Source of the DNA: Amoeboaphelidium protococcarum | Taxonomy: Eukaryota > Aphelidiomycota > Aphelidea | Direction: 5' to 3' | Assembly: GCA_023515745.1 (NCBI GenBank) | Contig: JALECJ010000257.1 | Coordinates: forward strand, 2,048,687 to 2,112,686 | Length of the DNA: 64,000 nucleotides | Part shown: positions 46,710-58,850 of the stretch, one piece after another | How the letters are laid out: each line of letters starts with the position of its first letter | How positions within the stretch are numbered: the first letter of the stretch is position 1 | The notes under the pieces: generated by a model | Seen by the model: the letters and a program-made list of their open reading frames with translations, nothing else | Database searches by the model: none | Told to the model about the DNA's origin: nothing | Translations under genes and position numbers: made by a program

Positions 46710-47558
46710 TCACATAATATTTGACAGCATGCTGTTAAAATCATTCACTTCAGCCAGATCGACATCGCCATCCCTCAGATTGTCCAACATTGAGAAATAC
46801 TGACGAGAGACGGACGCGTCAGAAACACATCGATCCAGAATGAAGTGAGCGACGTTTTACCGACTGGTGAGACCGCCTCCAAGATACCTGGGCTATGCAA
46901 AGTACTTGCCAGTGAAAGTTTTATCTCTCAAACCACCTGGACGTACAATAACCCAGTCTGTTTAATCTCCAGTTGATGCTACCGAAAAATCTTCTCTTAA
47001 ATACTGTTCTTATATATTCTTGTCAGCGATCAAATCAGGCACTATTTGCGTCATCACCATCTTGGCCATCCAGTTCAAGTCCTGATGCGATTCCCCACAA
47101 CCAAGAGATGTTACAACCACTACTCTACGAATTGGTTCAACTTGAGACGTGTTAGAATTCAATTTTTACTGCTTCTCCAGTAGAGTGTTATATCGCTTCA
47201 CAGCGTCATTCAAAATTCTCTGTGAACGCGAACAGAGACCAGTAGATTTTGTGGGATCCTCCTCCACTTCGCCCACCGTATTAATTACCACATCCACTCC
47301 TCTAATACATCTCTAAACATCTAGTTCCTTTAAACAGTTTCCAACAACAATTTCTACTCTGGACAAGAGCCTGTTTATATCATCAGTTTCCATCAAATCG
47401 GACGCGTCACGGAATTAGTTTATTGCATCCTCTATCCCTTTCACGAATTTCCTTTTAGATCTGACGAGGACTTTAAATTAAAATTCGTAGCTGAGCAGAC
47501 CGAGCCTCAGAATCTATAATCCCAGCCCACCAGAGGCACCAAATACAGCAATCTTCAT
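46710..47558 (-). CDS. NAD(P)-binding SDR-like protein (atypical, BLVRB/NmrA-like)
   Basis: 282 residues. It starts MKIAVFGASGGLGLQI with the Rossmann GxSGGxG motif at residues 7-13, followed by FKVLVRS after the second strand, VVINTVGE, VVVVTSLGCGES and the C-terminal VIVRPGGLRD. This is the NAD(P)H-binding atypical SDR pattern of flavin/biliverdin-reductase-like proteins. Substrate unknown. Single exon, ATG 47558, TGA 46710-46712; it lies convergent with the Tgl1-like gene (85 bp apart). Confidence 0.82.
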
Positions 47559-47804
47559 GACTTGTGGGAGACGGTAAAGCTCGTGCGTTCTTAGATAAGC
47601 AGCTTGTTATGAGAATCAAACGAGTCAATCTACTTGATTACCAAGGAGCACATGATTTTTTCAAAGCCCCTGAAAGCCAGTAAGCTGAGTAAAATGATGA
47701 GTAAGACGTCATTATTTATGGGGGAAAGTTATAACATTATAAGCAATAAAATCTAAATAACAGAATATTCAAGGATAACTTTATCATTCAAAATAGCTGT
47801 TCCT

Positions 47805-49520
47805 TCATTCACAACTCCACATTGATAAATCGACACCTCTTCTGCAGCTGTCATGCATGATGATCCCACAGACTTGACACTACACTTTGTTTGTTGTCAT
47901 TATTGTGGAATCCTTACAGACGCTGCAGACGCTGCAGACGCCACTTCTATTCTTACTCGGCAAATGGGGCGACTTATTCAACTCAGCTGCACTCAGCTCA
48001 CTTGCAGAGCCAGAACTTGATAAAGTTCCAGAGTAAGAGCGCATCAGTAACTTCAAATCTTCAAAAACGCCCAATTTCTTGAATATGTGACCATTACGAG
48101 ATATCACGAGTTTTTCATATGATTTTATTTCTGCAGAGTCATCATTGAATACAAGCGGATTAGAGTACCTGTCGCTAGATATGTCAGGATTAGATGCAGA
48201 TGCAAAGCCAGACTATACTCCGCCTAAAGTGGCATTTCGCTTGCGACCCAAACCAAGCACTTTCTTTATGCCACTATCTTGTTACTTTAGTTAACGCGAA
48301 GTTTCCTTCAATCTATCATGGAGAGATTCATTCGATCCGCGACCTTGAATTTTCTCCCTTAATGAGTAAACCTGTTCAGGACCGCTTGCTTCTATTGCAG
48401 GATAGTCTGATTCGCCTTTAAGAGGTTCAAATGTAAGAGGGAGGACATCAACGCCAAAATTGTGAAGTGTTCTCTCTGAATCGGATACACGCTTAGATTG
48501 TTGATTGTAACTCTGATCTACAGGAAGTGGCGGGAGTGGCTTATTTATAAAGTCCATTTACTTGATAATCATCTGCTACTTCTTCTTTTTAGCGGCTATC
48601 TTTTATTCATACTCGTTTCTCACACTGTCCAAGTCCTGTTACAATTTGGCCATGTCCCATGCATGTCGCTGAGATGAAGTGCCACTAATGGGACTAGATG
48701 TTATCGTGGCTAGGTAGTGCTATTCGCTCGCACCCCCATTCGAATCTGAGGCTTAGTAAGACACTATTGAGCGCTCTTCTGGATCCATACCATATGCTGA
48801 TATAATTTTATCCTCATTATACGGACTGTCTTCAGCCGAGTTTTAATTTTCATTGATCATTAGTACATCACCATCACTCTTGGACCTTTCCATCTGACTG
48901 GTAAGCACCTAACTCGGAACCTTCCTCTTTCCATTTCTCTCGCGTTTCAGCGTGTTGTAAATGTGCGATGCTGTACGTTGCAGATTTTCATTAGCCTCTT
49001 TACCGCAGCTACAACGCTGCGCCAAGTCCGTAATGAAGAGAATAAATTCATGAAATGTTGCCAGAAATCGCTCCAAAATCTTTCTTAATAGTATCTTGGT
49101 CTATGCCGGACTGGACTAAATATGTAGCTACATCTAAATGCCATATACAACCTCATCTTTCCAGCACTTGACCAGCGATACTGAATGATTTCTTAAATGT
49201 TGTTGAATCTGCTGCCTCGTTTCCTGGCCTTCAAGACTATAAATCAGAACAATCACATATCGAACGTGTCTCAGAACATTTGCCAACTCCTAAGTAGCAG
49301 CCTCTTCCCTACCATCTCTTTTCAGGGAATATATATTGCAGCGATTAACAAAAGCATTCGCAGCGAAATCAAGATTATTCAATTCTTGCTTCAGCTTTTG
49401 AACTTCTTCCGGCGTCTGCTCTCGGATGGTGCTAATGAAAGTGCTCCTAGCAATATCAGGTCCTTCGCTCGTATCTGCAGTAATTTATGACTTGACACCT
49501 ATCTACTCAATTCGATTCAT
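47805..49520 (-). CDS. Protein with C-terminal C1/PHD-like zinc finger
   Basis: 571 residues. The N-terminal 230 residues are helical (EEVQKLKQELNNLDFAANAF, then LLRKILERFLATFHEFILFI); the middle is disordered with a proline motif NKPLPPLPVD. The C-terminus has paired cysteines CSVCKDSTIMTTNKVQCQVC and MHDSCRRG..MWSCE, matching C1-like or PHD-like C2-C2-HC-C spacing. The cysteine run just before it (VCSVCSVC) is made by a 9 bp tandem repeat. I do not recognise the whole protein. ATG 49520 to TGA 47805-47807, no TGA inside. Confidence 0.68.
47917..47942 (+). repeat. 9 bp tandem repeat inside zinc-finger gene
   Basis: CAGACGCTG is repeated at 47917 and 47926, with a partial third copy at 47935. 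Read on the minus strand it encodes the Val-Cys-Ser triplets next to the zinc finger, so slippage could change the number of cysteines. Confidence 0.8.
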
Positions 49521-49949
49521 ACTATATAAATGGGCTTGTCGATAAAGGGAAAGAATATTAAGCAGCTCAATCAGACAATCACGCTTAAAAATAGCCTTGA
49601 AACAACAATCAAACTGAAGGGAAACTTCAAACGTTATTCTAATCTATAGTGTGCAAAGAATCGATTGTAGAGTGACACAACCTTAGATTATCAGATAATC
49701 AAATTATTTTGTTACTTGTATACGACTTTCAATAGATAAAGCTTTACAATGCATAACATATCATTAAATCGGGAGTCTCCAGTAGCTAGTCAATTCACTC
49801 AAAGGAGATGGTGGATGTTCTTCAGTGATAGCCAATCAAAATGCTCTTTGAGATGAAGTGCCAATTATTAATTGAGTTAGTCTATATTTACCACTTTCTA
49901 TTCATTTTTAAACATTGATTAAACTTTCAATTAATTTTTTTTATAGTCA
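49521..49949. other. Divergent promoter region
   Basis: Lies between the zinc-finger gene (minus) and the hydrolase gene (plus). AT-rich, T-runs near 49930; no gene seen. Confidence 0.45.
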
Positions 49950-52648
49950 ATGAATATCAAGTCAGTAATAACAAAGTTGGAATTGTCAGCAGAGGGACAA
50001 TGTGGCGCGAAACAGATAAGCGTTTAGTCGTTGAAAGCTCCGTCTGAAGTATCTCTTTTTAGCATGATGGAGCCAAATTCTCCATCCTACGATACTGCAA
50101 GTCGTCAATTACGGTTGTTAGAACCACCTTCAATGCCTTTATCGCGTGCTCTAACGCCTGAGCCGGTGTACAGAGTGCACGTTATCGAGAATATGTGGAT
50201 TCCTTTGTCAGATGGAAATCGGCTGGCTGCACGCGTCTGGGTGCCTGAAACATCTGGTGATCATCATGATCTATAGTAATCAGAAGAGAAATTTCCCGCT
50301 ATCTTGGAGTATTTGCCTTATGGTAAGAGGCATGGCACTGCGCATCGAGACGAGGAGACGTGCCATTACGTGGCAAAGTATGGTTTTATATATCTTCGAG
50401 TAGATATTCGTGGCACTGGAGAATCTACAGGTCTTATTCATGATGAATATCTTCCGTTAGAACAAGCGGACGCGTTGGAAATTATCGACTGGATTTCCAA
50501 GTAAAGCTGGTGCTCCGGCAACGTTGGTTTAACTGGACTGTCTTGGGGTGGATTCAATTCATTGCAGATTGCAGGGCTTCNATCTTGGAGTATTTGCCTT
50601 ATGGTAAGAGGCATGGCACTGCGCATCGAGACGAGGAGACGTGCCATTACGTGGCAAAGTATGGCTTTATATATATTCGAGTGGATATTCGTGGCACTGG
50701 AGAATCTACTGGTCTAATTCATGATGAATATCTTCCATAAGAATAAGCGGACGCATCGGAGATTATCGACTGGATTTCCAAATAAAATTGGTGCTCCGGC
50801 AACGTTGGTTTAACTGGACTGTCTTGGGGTGGATTCAATTCATTGCAGATTGCAGGTCTTCGACCGCCGGCATTAAAAGGAGTCATCGCATTGTGTTGCT
50901 CGGATAACAGATACGAGACTGATGTTCACTATTCTGGCGGCTGTCTGTTAAATGATAATGTGGCATGGGGAGCGTATATGTTGACGCACATTTGCACTCC
51001 TCCAGACCCGGCATTAGTGGGTGACAGTTGGCGGGAAGAGTGGACCAGAAGAATTGATAATGCACGACCGTGGCTAAAAACTTGGCTTGAACATCAGCAC
51101 TATGATGAATATTGGAAGCAAGGATCCGTGTGCGAAAACTACGACTCAATCGATTGCCCCGTGCTTGCAGCCAGTGGATGGGATGATGGCTATTGCTCTG
51201 CAATTCCGAACCTTGTCGATCGCGTCAATAAGCACAGTAAACACCTAACTGTTGGATTCAACGGACCTTGGGCTCATGACTTTCCACATTTTGCAAATCC
51301 TGCGCCTGCTGTCGACTGGCTTGCTGAGTGTCTGAAATGGTGGTCTTACTGCTTGAAGGGAGACAAGTCTATGGAAGTGGAATGGAGAAAAAGGCCAAAG
51401 TATAGTGTTTACATGCGCGAGCGTGAAGAACCAGAAATCATTGTCAAGCACCGTCAGGGAAGATGGATTTCTATGTAAAATTAAGAAAGCCAGATGCAAT
51501 CTACATCTCTCTATCTATCCCACGATAAGAAACTTGTTCAGACTTCTGACAATTTGAAAAAGAAGACTTACAAACATCTGTCTACAGGATTATCGGTCGG
51601 CATGGATTGTGGAAGATTGGGATATGGCAAAGACCCAGATTTTCCTTTAGACTAACGACATGAAGATGCGTCTTGTCTCTGCTTTGACTCTGAGATCCTT
51701 TAATAGCGCACTGAAATTGTTGGCAGAGTCAAAGTCAATCTTTTGCTCTCATCAGAGTAAGAGCACGCATAGATTGCATTGCGCATTTGTGATGTCGATC
51801 CTAAAACTGGGCAGAGTGTTCTAGTCACATTTGGTGTTCTGAATCTGGCACATTACAAATCTAGTGAATAACCACAGTAGCTCGTCAAGGACAAAGTTTA
51901 TAAAGTGACGGTACAGTGCGATGATGTAGCTCATGCGTTCCCTGCTGGTAATAAGATTCGCATTGGAATATCCACTTCGCTTTGGCCCATCGTTTGGCCA
52001 TCCGTACATCCCGCGAAAGTAAATTTGTTCACAAAGTATCGCGAATCTGAGTCTAAGCCTTTTTTGTATTCTCATGTTGATATACCTGTATACGTGGCTG
52101 GCGGAGATCCGGAGGCACAGAAAAAGTAACAGCCCAAAGTTTCTGGCCTGTATAGGGAGCCACGATTCTCACCTCCGCTTCCTAGGACAGAGCTGAGGCC
52201 ATCAAAGTTGGGCACTCGATCCATGACTAATGATTATGTCTCTGGTATGAAGACCTTGACCATGGTAAAAGATTATGGAAACACACGTGATGACACAAAC
52301 GGAATTGAGCATGATGAATGGACTGAAGAGATTTATCGAATCCAGGACCCAAAGCATAAATACTCAAAGAAAGATCCTCTCAGCGCCGAAGCTCAGGTGA
52401 AGTATTGTATTGAGATTGGAAGAAGTGCAGAGTGGATTGAGAAACTTAAATCCTAAGGCTAGTACGAAGCGTCTGTATAAGTCGGAAAGCAGTGGCGAAC
52501 AAGGGTGGAGACTCTGACAAAATTGAGGTCGGACAAAGACAACTTTCATCTACAAAGCACTCTGCAAGTCTTTGAGTATAATGGTGATCAGAAGTAATTA
52601 ATTCACTCTCAAGAGTGGAATGATACAATTAAAAGAACGCTAATTTGA
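49950..52648 (+). CDS. CocE/NonD-family hydrolase (Xaa-Pro peptidase-like)
   Basis: An alpha/beta hydrolase of the X-Pro dipeptidyl-peptidase/cocaine-esterase superfamily. The N-terminus runs to IENMWIPLSDGNRLAARVWV; then EYLPYGKRHGTAHRDE, YLRVDIRGTGESTG and nucleophile Ser198 in GLSWGGFNS. Further on are Asp in ASGWDDGY and His in GPWAHDFPHF, followed by the C-terminal jelly-roll domain (VTVQCDDVAHAFPAGNKIRI). The reading frame is broken by an assembly artefact: 50301-50580 is followed by N and a diverged second copy 50582-50861, shifting the frame by two. Omitting one copy and the N gives a single 805-residue protein ending at TGA 52646-52648. Confidence 0.85.
50301..50861 (+). repeat. Diverged 280 bp duplication joined by N
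   Basis: 50301-50580 and 50582-50861 align over 280 bp with about 15 differences, mostly at third codon positions, and are separated by a single N at 50581. The two copies look like two alleles of the same exon collapsed side by side in the assembly, not a functional tandem repeat. Confidence 0.85.
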
Positions 52649-52702
52649 ACCATAACAAAAGAATGTAACAATATACTAAAGTGTATGTAATCTTCATCTT
52701 CA

Positions 52703-54877
52703 TCACTGTGCTTCATGCAGAACATCTATAAATACTTTCTACTCTTTAATCTTGAGCTGCAGTAGCTAAAGTCTTTAAAATGGCGTTTAAACATCATACA
52801 ATGGATTCTAATTTCGATCTGACTTTAAATCGACAAGGATGTCTTGTAGTTAGCCATATTCAACACCCAGTTCACTTACGAGCTTTCTCTATGTAGATCT
52901 ATTGCGCATAAATAATAAACTATTGTTCATCACCAAAATGATATTCAATAGCAGGAGTGCCACAATCAATACTTTCATCATTACACCAATCGGAAATGTA
53001 GATGCAATCTTAGTTGATGCTTGTTGACCATCGAGCACCTCTGCAGTAGACTCAATGCCACTTTCATCAACTTCTGATACATTTGTGTCTCCTTTCGGAC
53101 CAAAGGATGGCAACCGACGGAATATCTCAGTGTCTGAAGGAGACTTTGACCGAACCAGCTACCTAATACTAACAATCAGTGCCTTAGTGTTGGCGTCTAC
53201 ACCATCCATGGCACCCTTATCAATCATTTTCTCCCATAAAACTTTCCTCTAAAAGTTGACAACTAACGACACCTTGAGTCGGGCACTATTCGGAGACTCA
53301 TAACTTATACAAAATCTGGACAAAGTTTCGAACGCATCACCATACGGAACAGTGGGCGTCTTGGTGCACTTTTCATACACACTCCGATACTCTTCACGCA
53401 AGACAATGGTCTACTACTCAATACACTTATTCTTAGATGGACTTTACATCGGCAGCTTGACTGTGACAAGATAATCCAGAGATCTCTTATAATCACTCCA
53501 CTCCAAATACTCTTTCGGCAGATCAGCGCCCTGGGACTAGAAAAACTTGAAAATAAACTCGTAGCCTTCCTTATGAAATAGCAGAGAATCTAACTGTTTA
53601 GAGTCGATTCCTCTTACAACTTCATCGGCGACGACATACTTCAAATGCGATGAGCAGTTGCAACTAACAGGCTTCTAAGGAAGATTAGGATTGACCTTAG
53701 CACCACCGGGCACGTCCAACTACTTCCCAGACACAGATTCACGCTTCTTACGATTAGATACGGTGACTCTTTTCCGGATAGCACTACGATTAGTTAGAGC
53801 AGATTTCGCAGCATTCATCGTTCGAGATAGAGTACTCTACCTGCCATACGATTCTTGATCTGACAGAAATCCAGCCGTTGTAGAACTGCCATTATCACCC
53901 TGCTATCTGACAGGTTCATTCTGAATGAAAGTGCCAAGTCTCTCATTGTCGTTGTTCTAGATCTTATTACTTGGCACGACAGCTGTACTTCCCTGTGATA
54001 ATGATTCCTCAAGCTATAGTACTTTTAACACTCCACCTTCTTCGCTGATAGCCGGCTTTCTTCCATTTCCGGCCACTTGTTGCTACGGTCGACCCATCGC
54101 CATAGATATGGTGAGATTCTCGTTGGAATCCAAGATCTTACTCTGTACGTAATTGATATTGTCTTGCTATTACTATTATTATTGAATTAAATTATTAGAA
54201 TCCTTCTGAGATAGAAAGTCTCTTTCCGCTAAGGATTCATTTAACGTCTTGCCACTTTATGTCCATGTGATCTATAGAGCATCATTCAATCGATCGACAA
54301 TGTCTGCTGACTAAACAACAAATTTGTAACATTATTGCAGCAAGCCCACTTCAACAGCTAATTCCTCACTTAGTTTAGAGACACTAACTACATCTGAGAA
54401 GAGGAGACGGACATTAATTTCCTATTTCAACATCAAGCCTTTATACTATAAACATTGCGGGAATATCGTCAATGATCCATTAGAACAATCGCCCAATCTG
54501 ATATTGACAAATTAAAACAATGGCGGCGGTTATTCTCCAGATACAGATGAATTTTCCGGCATTTATGCAGCTCCTTTATTATATAAATTCAATGGTGGAG
54601 ATTAGCGTTTACTGTTATTATTATTATTAATAGAATAAGAAGAAGAAGATCCAGAGGGATTAGAGTTATTGATCAACACAGGGGCAGCAATGACGTCTTA
54701 TGTTTTGGCAACAGAAGCACTAGCTTTCTGTTGAGGACTTCCACTCGATGAGACCAATGTATCTTTCGAACCCGACGACCTTGAGACAGTTCTTAATTCT
54801 CTGGGTCCAGTGGGAGATGATATCCTTATCAGAGGACTATTCACAGCGTTATTGTTACTGTTTGAGCCCCTTCTCAT
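52703..54877 (-). CDS. GRAM-VASt sterol transfer protein (Lam/Ysp, Aster-like)
   Basis: 724 residues from ATG 54877 (MRRGSNSNNN); an upstream ATG adds a Leu-rich stretch and is less likely. A GRAM/PH-like domain lies at about 130-205 (NGSLTIFPQCLQYKGLMLKQ, then INVRLLFSDVVSVSKLSEEL). A disordered Gln-rich part with TAR-coded Gln runs follows. The VASt domain starts near 400 (CNCSSHLKYVVADEVVRGID, then EEYRSVYEKCTK). A C-terminal membrane helix MMKVLIVALLLLNIILVM is at about 635-655. Lam/Ysp proteins sit at ER-plasma membrane contacts and move sterols. TGA 52703-52705. Confidence 0.86.
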
Positions 54878-55038
54878 ATCTACCAATAACAATAACAACA
54901 ACAATTGTCGTAAAAGATGGTCGAAACACAACAAAATAGCGAGAAGATGAAGAGGCGAGAAACGCTGCGCTGCGTAGCGAAGAGGAAAATTCAGATTCAA
55001 GATACACTAGTAAAACGTGTACATATTCAAACAATTAA

Positions 55039-55830
55039 TCAAATTTGCTAATGATCATCAGAGAATGTGTGAAACTTCATGCAGTTGGGACATTTAATTT
55101 ATCTAGATGCTTCGGATCCTTGTAGTCGCATCATGCCATCAATGCATTGTTAATGGAACTAGTGACCACATCCAAGCTTGATCAAAGGATCAGATGAACC
55201 GACATCACACCAACAGAGGTGATTATGTAGCAAACCACATCTATTTACCTGATTTCTTTTATGCGCCTCATCATTGTATTGAGAATCTTCAGTATCAAGT
55301 TCGTATCTGCACATGCAGCATTAGTTCGAGTGATTGAGAAGCCACTAAGAGACACAACTCTAATGATAGATGTGACCACAAGGGAGAGCGACAGCAGTAG
55401 AGGATTTTAACGCGTCCGTACAGATTGGGCAATCGCTTGATGAAGTACTGGCAGAGATTTAATCACTATCGACGACGTGTAAAGCTGAAACGGCACTCGG
55501 AGAAGCCACAATTTTCTTTTTCGATTCTTCCATCGACTGGGTCATTACATTGTTGAGCAGTATTTATTCCCAGGAGCCAGGAGGCACACCAAAGTTCATA
55601 AATGGCATCAGAGGCACTTGGAATGTGTATTATTGTTATTACGGCTGATCAAGGTTATCGGAGGATTGCTGAGGACTGATAGGAGTTGAGACAACATTGG
55701 CCACCACGATTGGATAGAAGAATACAAACGCATTATAAGGATTCACACCAGGAGAGCTTGGATGAGTATGAGCAGACATATCAAATCTATTTATTTTTGT
55801 GATAGAATATTTAAATAAAATAGAGCCCAT
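55039..55830 (-). CDS. Protein with two RING-type zinc fingers
   Basis: 263 residues. An N-terminal Gln/Pro-rich part ends with PFMNFGVPPGSWEQ; ATG 55779 (MSAHTHPSS) is an alternative start. The first finger is a canonical RING-H2: CPICTDALKSSTAVALPCGH, then IYHQSCVSQWL and CCMCR. A second RING-like finger follows: CWCDVGSSDPLIKLGCGHQF, HQQCIDGMM and CPNC, lacking one usual spacing. Likely an E3 ubiquitin ligase. Two RINGs without an obvious IBR between them is uncommon. TGA 55039-55041. Confidence 0.78.
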
Positions 55831-56176
55831 GGTGTTTACGTAATCAAATTTATACTTCTATCAACCGCAATCGACGCGAAACTTCCAGCAAATTCCACGC
55901 GAGCCGCTCGTTGACTGATTGATCATCTGATCATGGCCCAAGTCCTAACGCATTCACCACACAAAAAGCACGTTTCATCGACTTAAGACTGATATTTTAC
56001 AACCGACATTTCGCTTTAAAATGATTTAGCTTTAAAATGTCGTTTTCGTCGATATTTAGTTTGTTTGAGCAGTCAAATCATAACACATATAAAAGGTGAA
56101 AGTGCCATAATTTAACACAAAATAGAAAAACATCAAAATACAATAAGCATGTGTGTATATATATGGTAGGATGTGA
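55831..56176. other. Intergenic
   Basis: No gene supported. It lies upstream of the double-RING gene and downstream of the Bsd2/Ndfip gene, with AT-rich sequence and CG words near 55870-55920. Confidence 0.45.
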
Positions 56177-57070
56177 TCATACAATTGAAGAGGATGAGGA
56201 GAGAGTTCTGAGCACCTTTTTGCGCGTGTGGATATATTGGAAAGCACTAGAGGCGGAAACCAGAAATCCAAGTGCGATAAAGCCGTAACCAATCGGGTCA
56301 GATCGCACGCCGCCCTTTCCAACAGTAACGCTGCCATCATCAGATAGAGAAGTAGCGCGACCACCATTCAAAATCATGCTACCATACTACACTAAAATGA
56401 GACCAAATCCAGCTCTAGCACCAGCCTTTCCCGCCAGAGATCGGCTAAAGAGGAAGCATGCAAAGAAGCCAATCAACTGAAATGCCATGGTAACGATAGC
56501 AGTGAATATAAAAGTGTAAGGTTTTCCAACCAATTCCAAAGCTTCGGTAGGATCAAATTCCAGTGGTTAGCCATTTTCATCAACCAAATCAGGCATCCCA
56601 GCTCCAAATATTTAGTTGATGTTGATCACGTAAGGAGGTGCCTGATCATTGGCAGCAGATTCATAAGATGGTGGATCCTCCCGCTATTCATCCTAAACCT
56701 GATTAACATCCGGTGTTTGATTGATATTCTACCGAGAATTCGTCGATGAATAAGGCTTTTCATTAAGATTACTAAACACGCCATCATTATCACTCCTCAT
56801 AATCACACTATTCTTCTTTTGTACTTTTATCTCATTAGCTGCCACTACAGTCTAAGGTGCAGCTGAATCCATTAATACTTCTTCTTCACCTTCACTGAAC
56901 ACATCTGCAGAATCAGCAACTTCCTCATCATCATCTACATTAGAAACAATATCTATCGCAGTAGTAGGGGTAAGCAGCGGCTAATCATGATTATCTGACA
57001 CAGCCACATTATTATCAGATTCAATTTCCTCTGATTATTATATCACTGAATATTGCTAATTTTACGTCAT
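56177..57070 (-). CDS. Bsd2/Ndfip-like PPxY membrane adaptor
   Basis: 297 residues. An acidic N-terminus (DDDEEVADSADVFSEGEEEV) leads to PY motifs that recruit Nedd4/Rsp5 ligases: EDPPSYESAAND and QAPPYV at about 145-160. Three hydrophobic segments follow: YTFIFTAIVTMAFQLIGFFA, AGFGLILVQYGSMILNGG and IGYGFIALGFLVSASSA. This is the Bsd2/Ndfip arrangement, Golgi-endosome adaptors for metal transporter turnover. The loop has RSLAGKAGARAGFGLI, a family landmark. TGA 56177-56179. Confidence 0.83.
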
Positions 57071-57611
57071 TTTTATACTGTGTTTGCAATCAAAACAAAA
57101 TGATAATTAATGATTAGCGTTGTTAGTGGTAGCTGTTTGGTGGGAAGAAGAGAAGCAAATTTCGTCACCTTTCGAGTCAATGCAACAGCAGCGGATTGAA
57201 TAAGCGAGAAAGGTAAAATGAATGTGAGCGAGCGCCTGACACGTCGTTGTCGCGTAAGGAGAGCAAAAGCCTGATTTGACCGTACGTAATCACATGTGAT
57301 TGGCTGATACGGTAGTTGTCTCGAATGCAAATTTAGAAAGAGTAAGAACTTGGAAATCGCAATAAGCTTTATATATAACGTTCTGTAATTAAAGGCTCTG
57401 AATAGTGCTTGTGATGATGTAAATGTGCCAAAATAACGTCTCCAATTTTCTGAGCATCATAAAGCTCCGGATCGAGTTCCTAGCTTTCAAGGCAAGTATC
57501 ACATTCTCTACCAAAGCTTCAGATACCTTGGATATGCTTTTTACCTTTCCAACGTTGATATATCTTTTCTTTTGGGCGGCATTGTAAATGACCAGTTCAA
57601 ATCTAAAGACG
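57071..57611. other. Intergenic with coding-like remnants
   Basis: 57071-57390 shows nothing. On the minus strand 57610 down to 57395 has pieces in two frames that look like decayed protein (FELVIYNAAQKKRYINVGKV; ELDPELYDAQKIGDVILAHL), separated by a likely one-base shift near 57490. The source gene is unrecognised. Confidence 0.3.
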
Positions 57612-58060
57612 ATACACCCCTATCCAATAAGCGGTGTTAATCTCCAGCCGGAAGGCCTCGCGATTCTCAAGCGAGTTTTGCTGAAACACACGCTCGATCA
57701 TCTTCGACATTTCCCATGCCTGGTAGCACCGCACACCAGAGACATCTTTTCTTCCTGCAAGCTCTGGATGAGGATGGCCTGTGCCTTCTGGTCCATCTGA
57801 CGCAGAGACTTGACACATTTGATATAAGCCTTCTTATCGTTGGTCGGTATCACTGCGCCCGAGTTGTCAAACTGCGCCAGCTCCATCACCAGCAGATCAT
57901 CAGCAGTGGGTAGACTGACTATTCTGTTTGACGCGTCTTATGACATCACAGCAGAAATTTCAAGCTCCTGCATTTCTGTTTTCAGAGCACGAGACCAGCG
58001 CGAATGGTTCAAACCATTAAATTAGACCTTAGACTTGATTACTGTTACTAGATTGATTGT
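57612..58060 (-). pseudogene. Copia-type gag relic
   Basis: A frame lacking an ATG reads KVQFNGLNHSRWSRALKTEM, then KKAYIKCVKSLRQMDQKAQA and ILIQSLQEEKMSLVCGAT. A one-base deletion near 57722 follows, and the next frame continues AWEMSKMIERVFQQNSLENR and FRLEINTAYW. This matches the copia gag order (FNG.N...W...LK, then ILQSL, then WEML...F...S). It is unlike the gag of the element at 2120-7096, so it is a second family. No LTRs found nearby. Confidence 0.55.
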
Positions 58061-58207
58061 TAGACATTCTTACAGACGGGTAATTTTACTCAACTCTTTC
58101 TCTAACCGCAAACACGCCAGGAACTTCTTCGTCGGCATAAGCCGTTGTAATTACGTGCCACCGCGACGGTACTTACATACTAAAAAGCAGTGGTTTAAAT
58201 TCGTAAT

Positions 58208-58850
58208 TCAGACTCTTTCTCTCTTTTGTAGTGGTGAGCAATATCTGTGACAAAAATTGGAGCCTTCTTTACACATGAGCAGTTTTAGATGGACATTCTT
58301 ACATTTTTGACACGTCAGTCCCAACGAAGCGTCAGAGATTCAGAACTTACTACCATAACACATTCCTGGATGGCTGTTTGCTAAAATTTCAACATATCTA
58401 CATTTACGGGGCAAACAGAGTTGACAAATTCTCCATCAAGTTAAACGCTCTTGACGATTACTCGCCGGAGGTAGCATCTTCTTGGACGCATCTAGACTTC
58501 AGTACTTTTTTGAACACAGATCCTAATTAGCATTGACCATGGCGCGTATTGCAGTCAGAAGTTTCGACAGTACCGCGATAAGAATCATTTACATCAGGTC
58601 TTAGATGGCAATCTTCTTCTTCCCAATGTTTGCCGCAATTAACCCGCGCAGCAGAGACTTTGCACGTTTGAATTCGGCTTTAATATCACTTACATATTCA
58701 AACTACACATCTGCTCGACGCAATCAACTTTATGGACACCACTAATCAATTATTCGGCAGGTACTACTTCTCGCTTCTTCGTAGACGATTAGGACATCAT
58801 AGGAGACACCTCAACCGGTGAATCTAGCCTATAGCTCTCTGCTCCAGTTA
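58208..58850 (-). pseudogene. Decayed Cys-rich zinc-finger protein
   Basis: On the minus strand several frames in succession carry protein-like sequence: TGAESYRLDSPVEVSPMMSQ, then DIKAEFKRAKSLLRGLIAAN, then a Cys/His-rich part CGKHWEEEDCHLRPDVNDSY with DCNTRHGQC, then CQLCLPRKCRYVEILANSHP, CYGSKF, an in-frame TGA, and CQKCKNVHLKLLMCKEGSNF. At least three frameshifts and one TGA break it. The Cys pattern suggests zinc binding. Family unrecognised; a transposase-like C-terminal finger is possible. Confidence 0.4.

Noticed and set aside
50301-50861. Functional tandem exon duplication
   Set aside because: The copies are joined by an N and shift the frame by two; an assembly join of alleles fits better.
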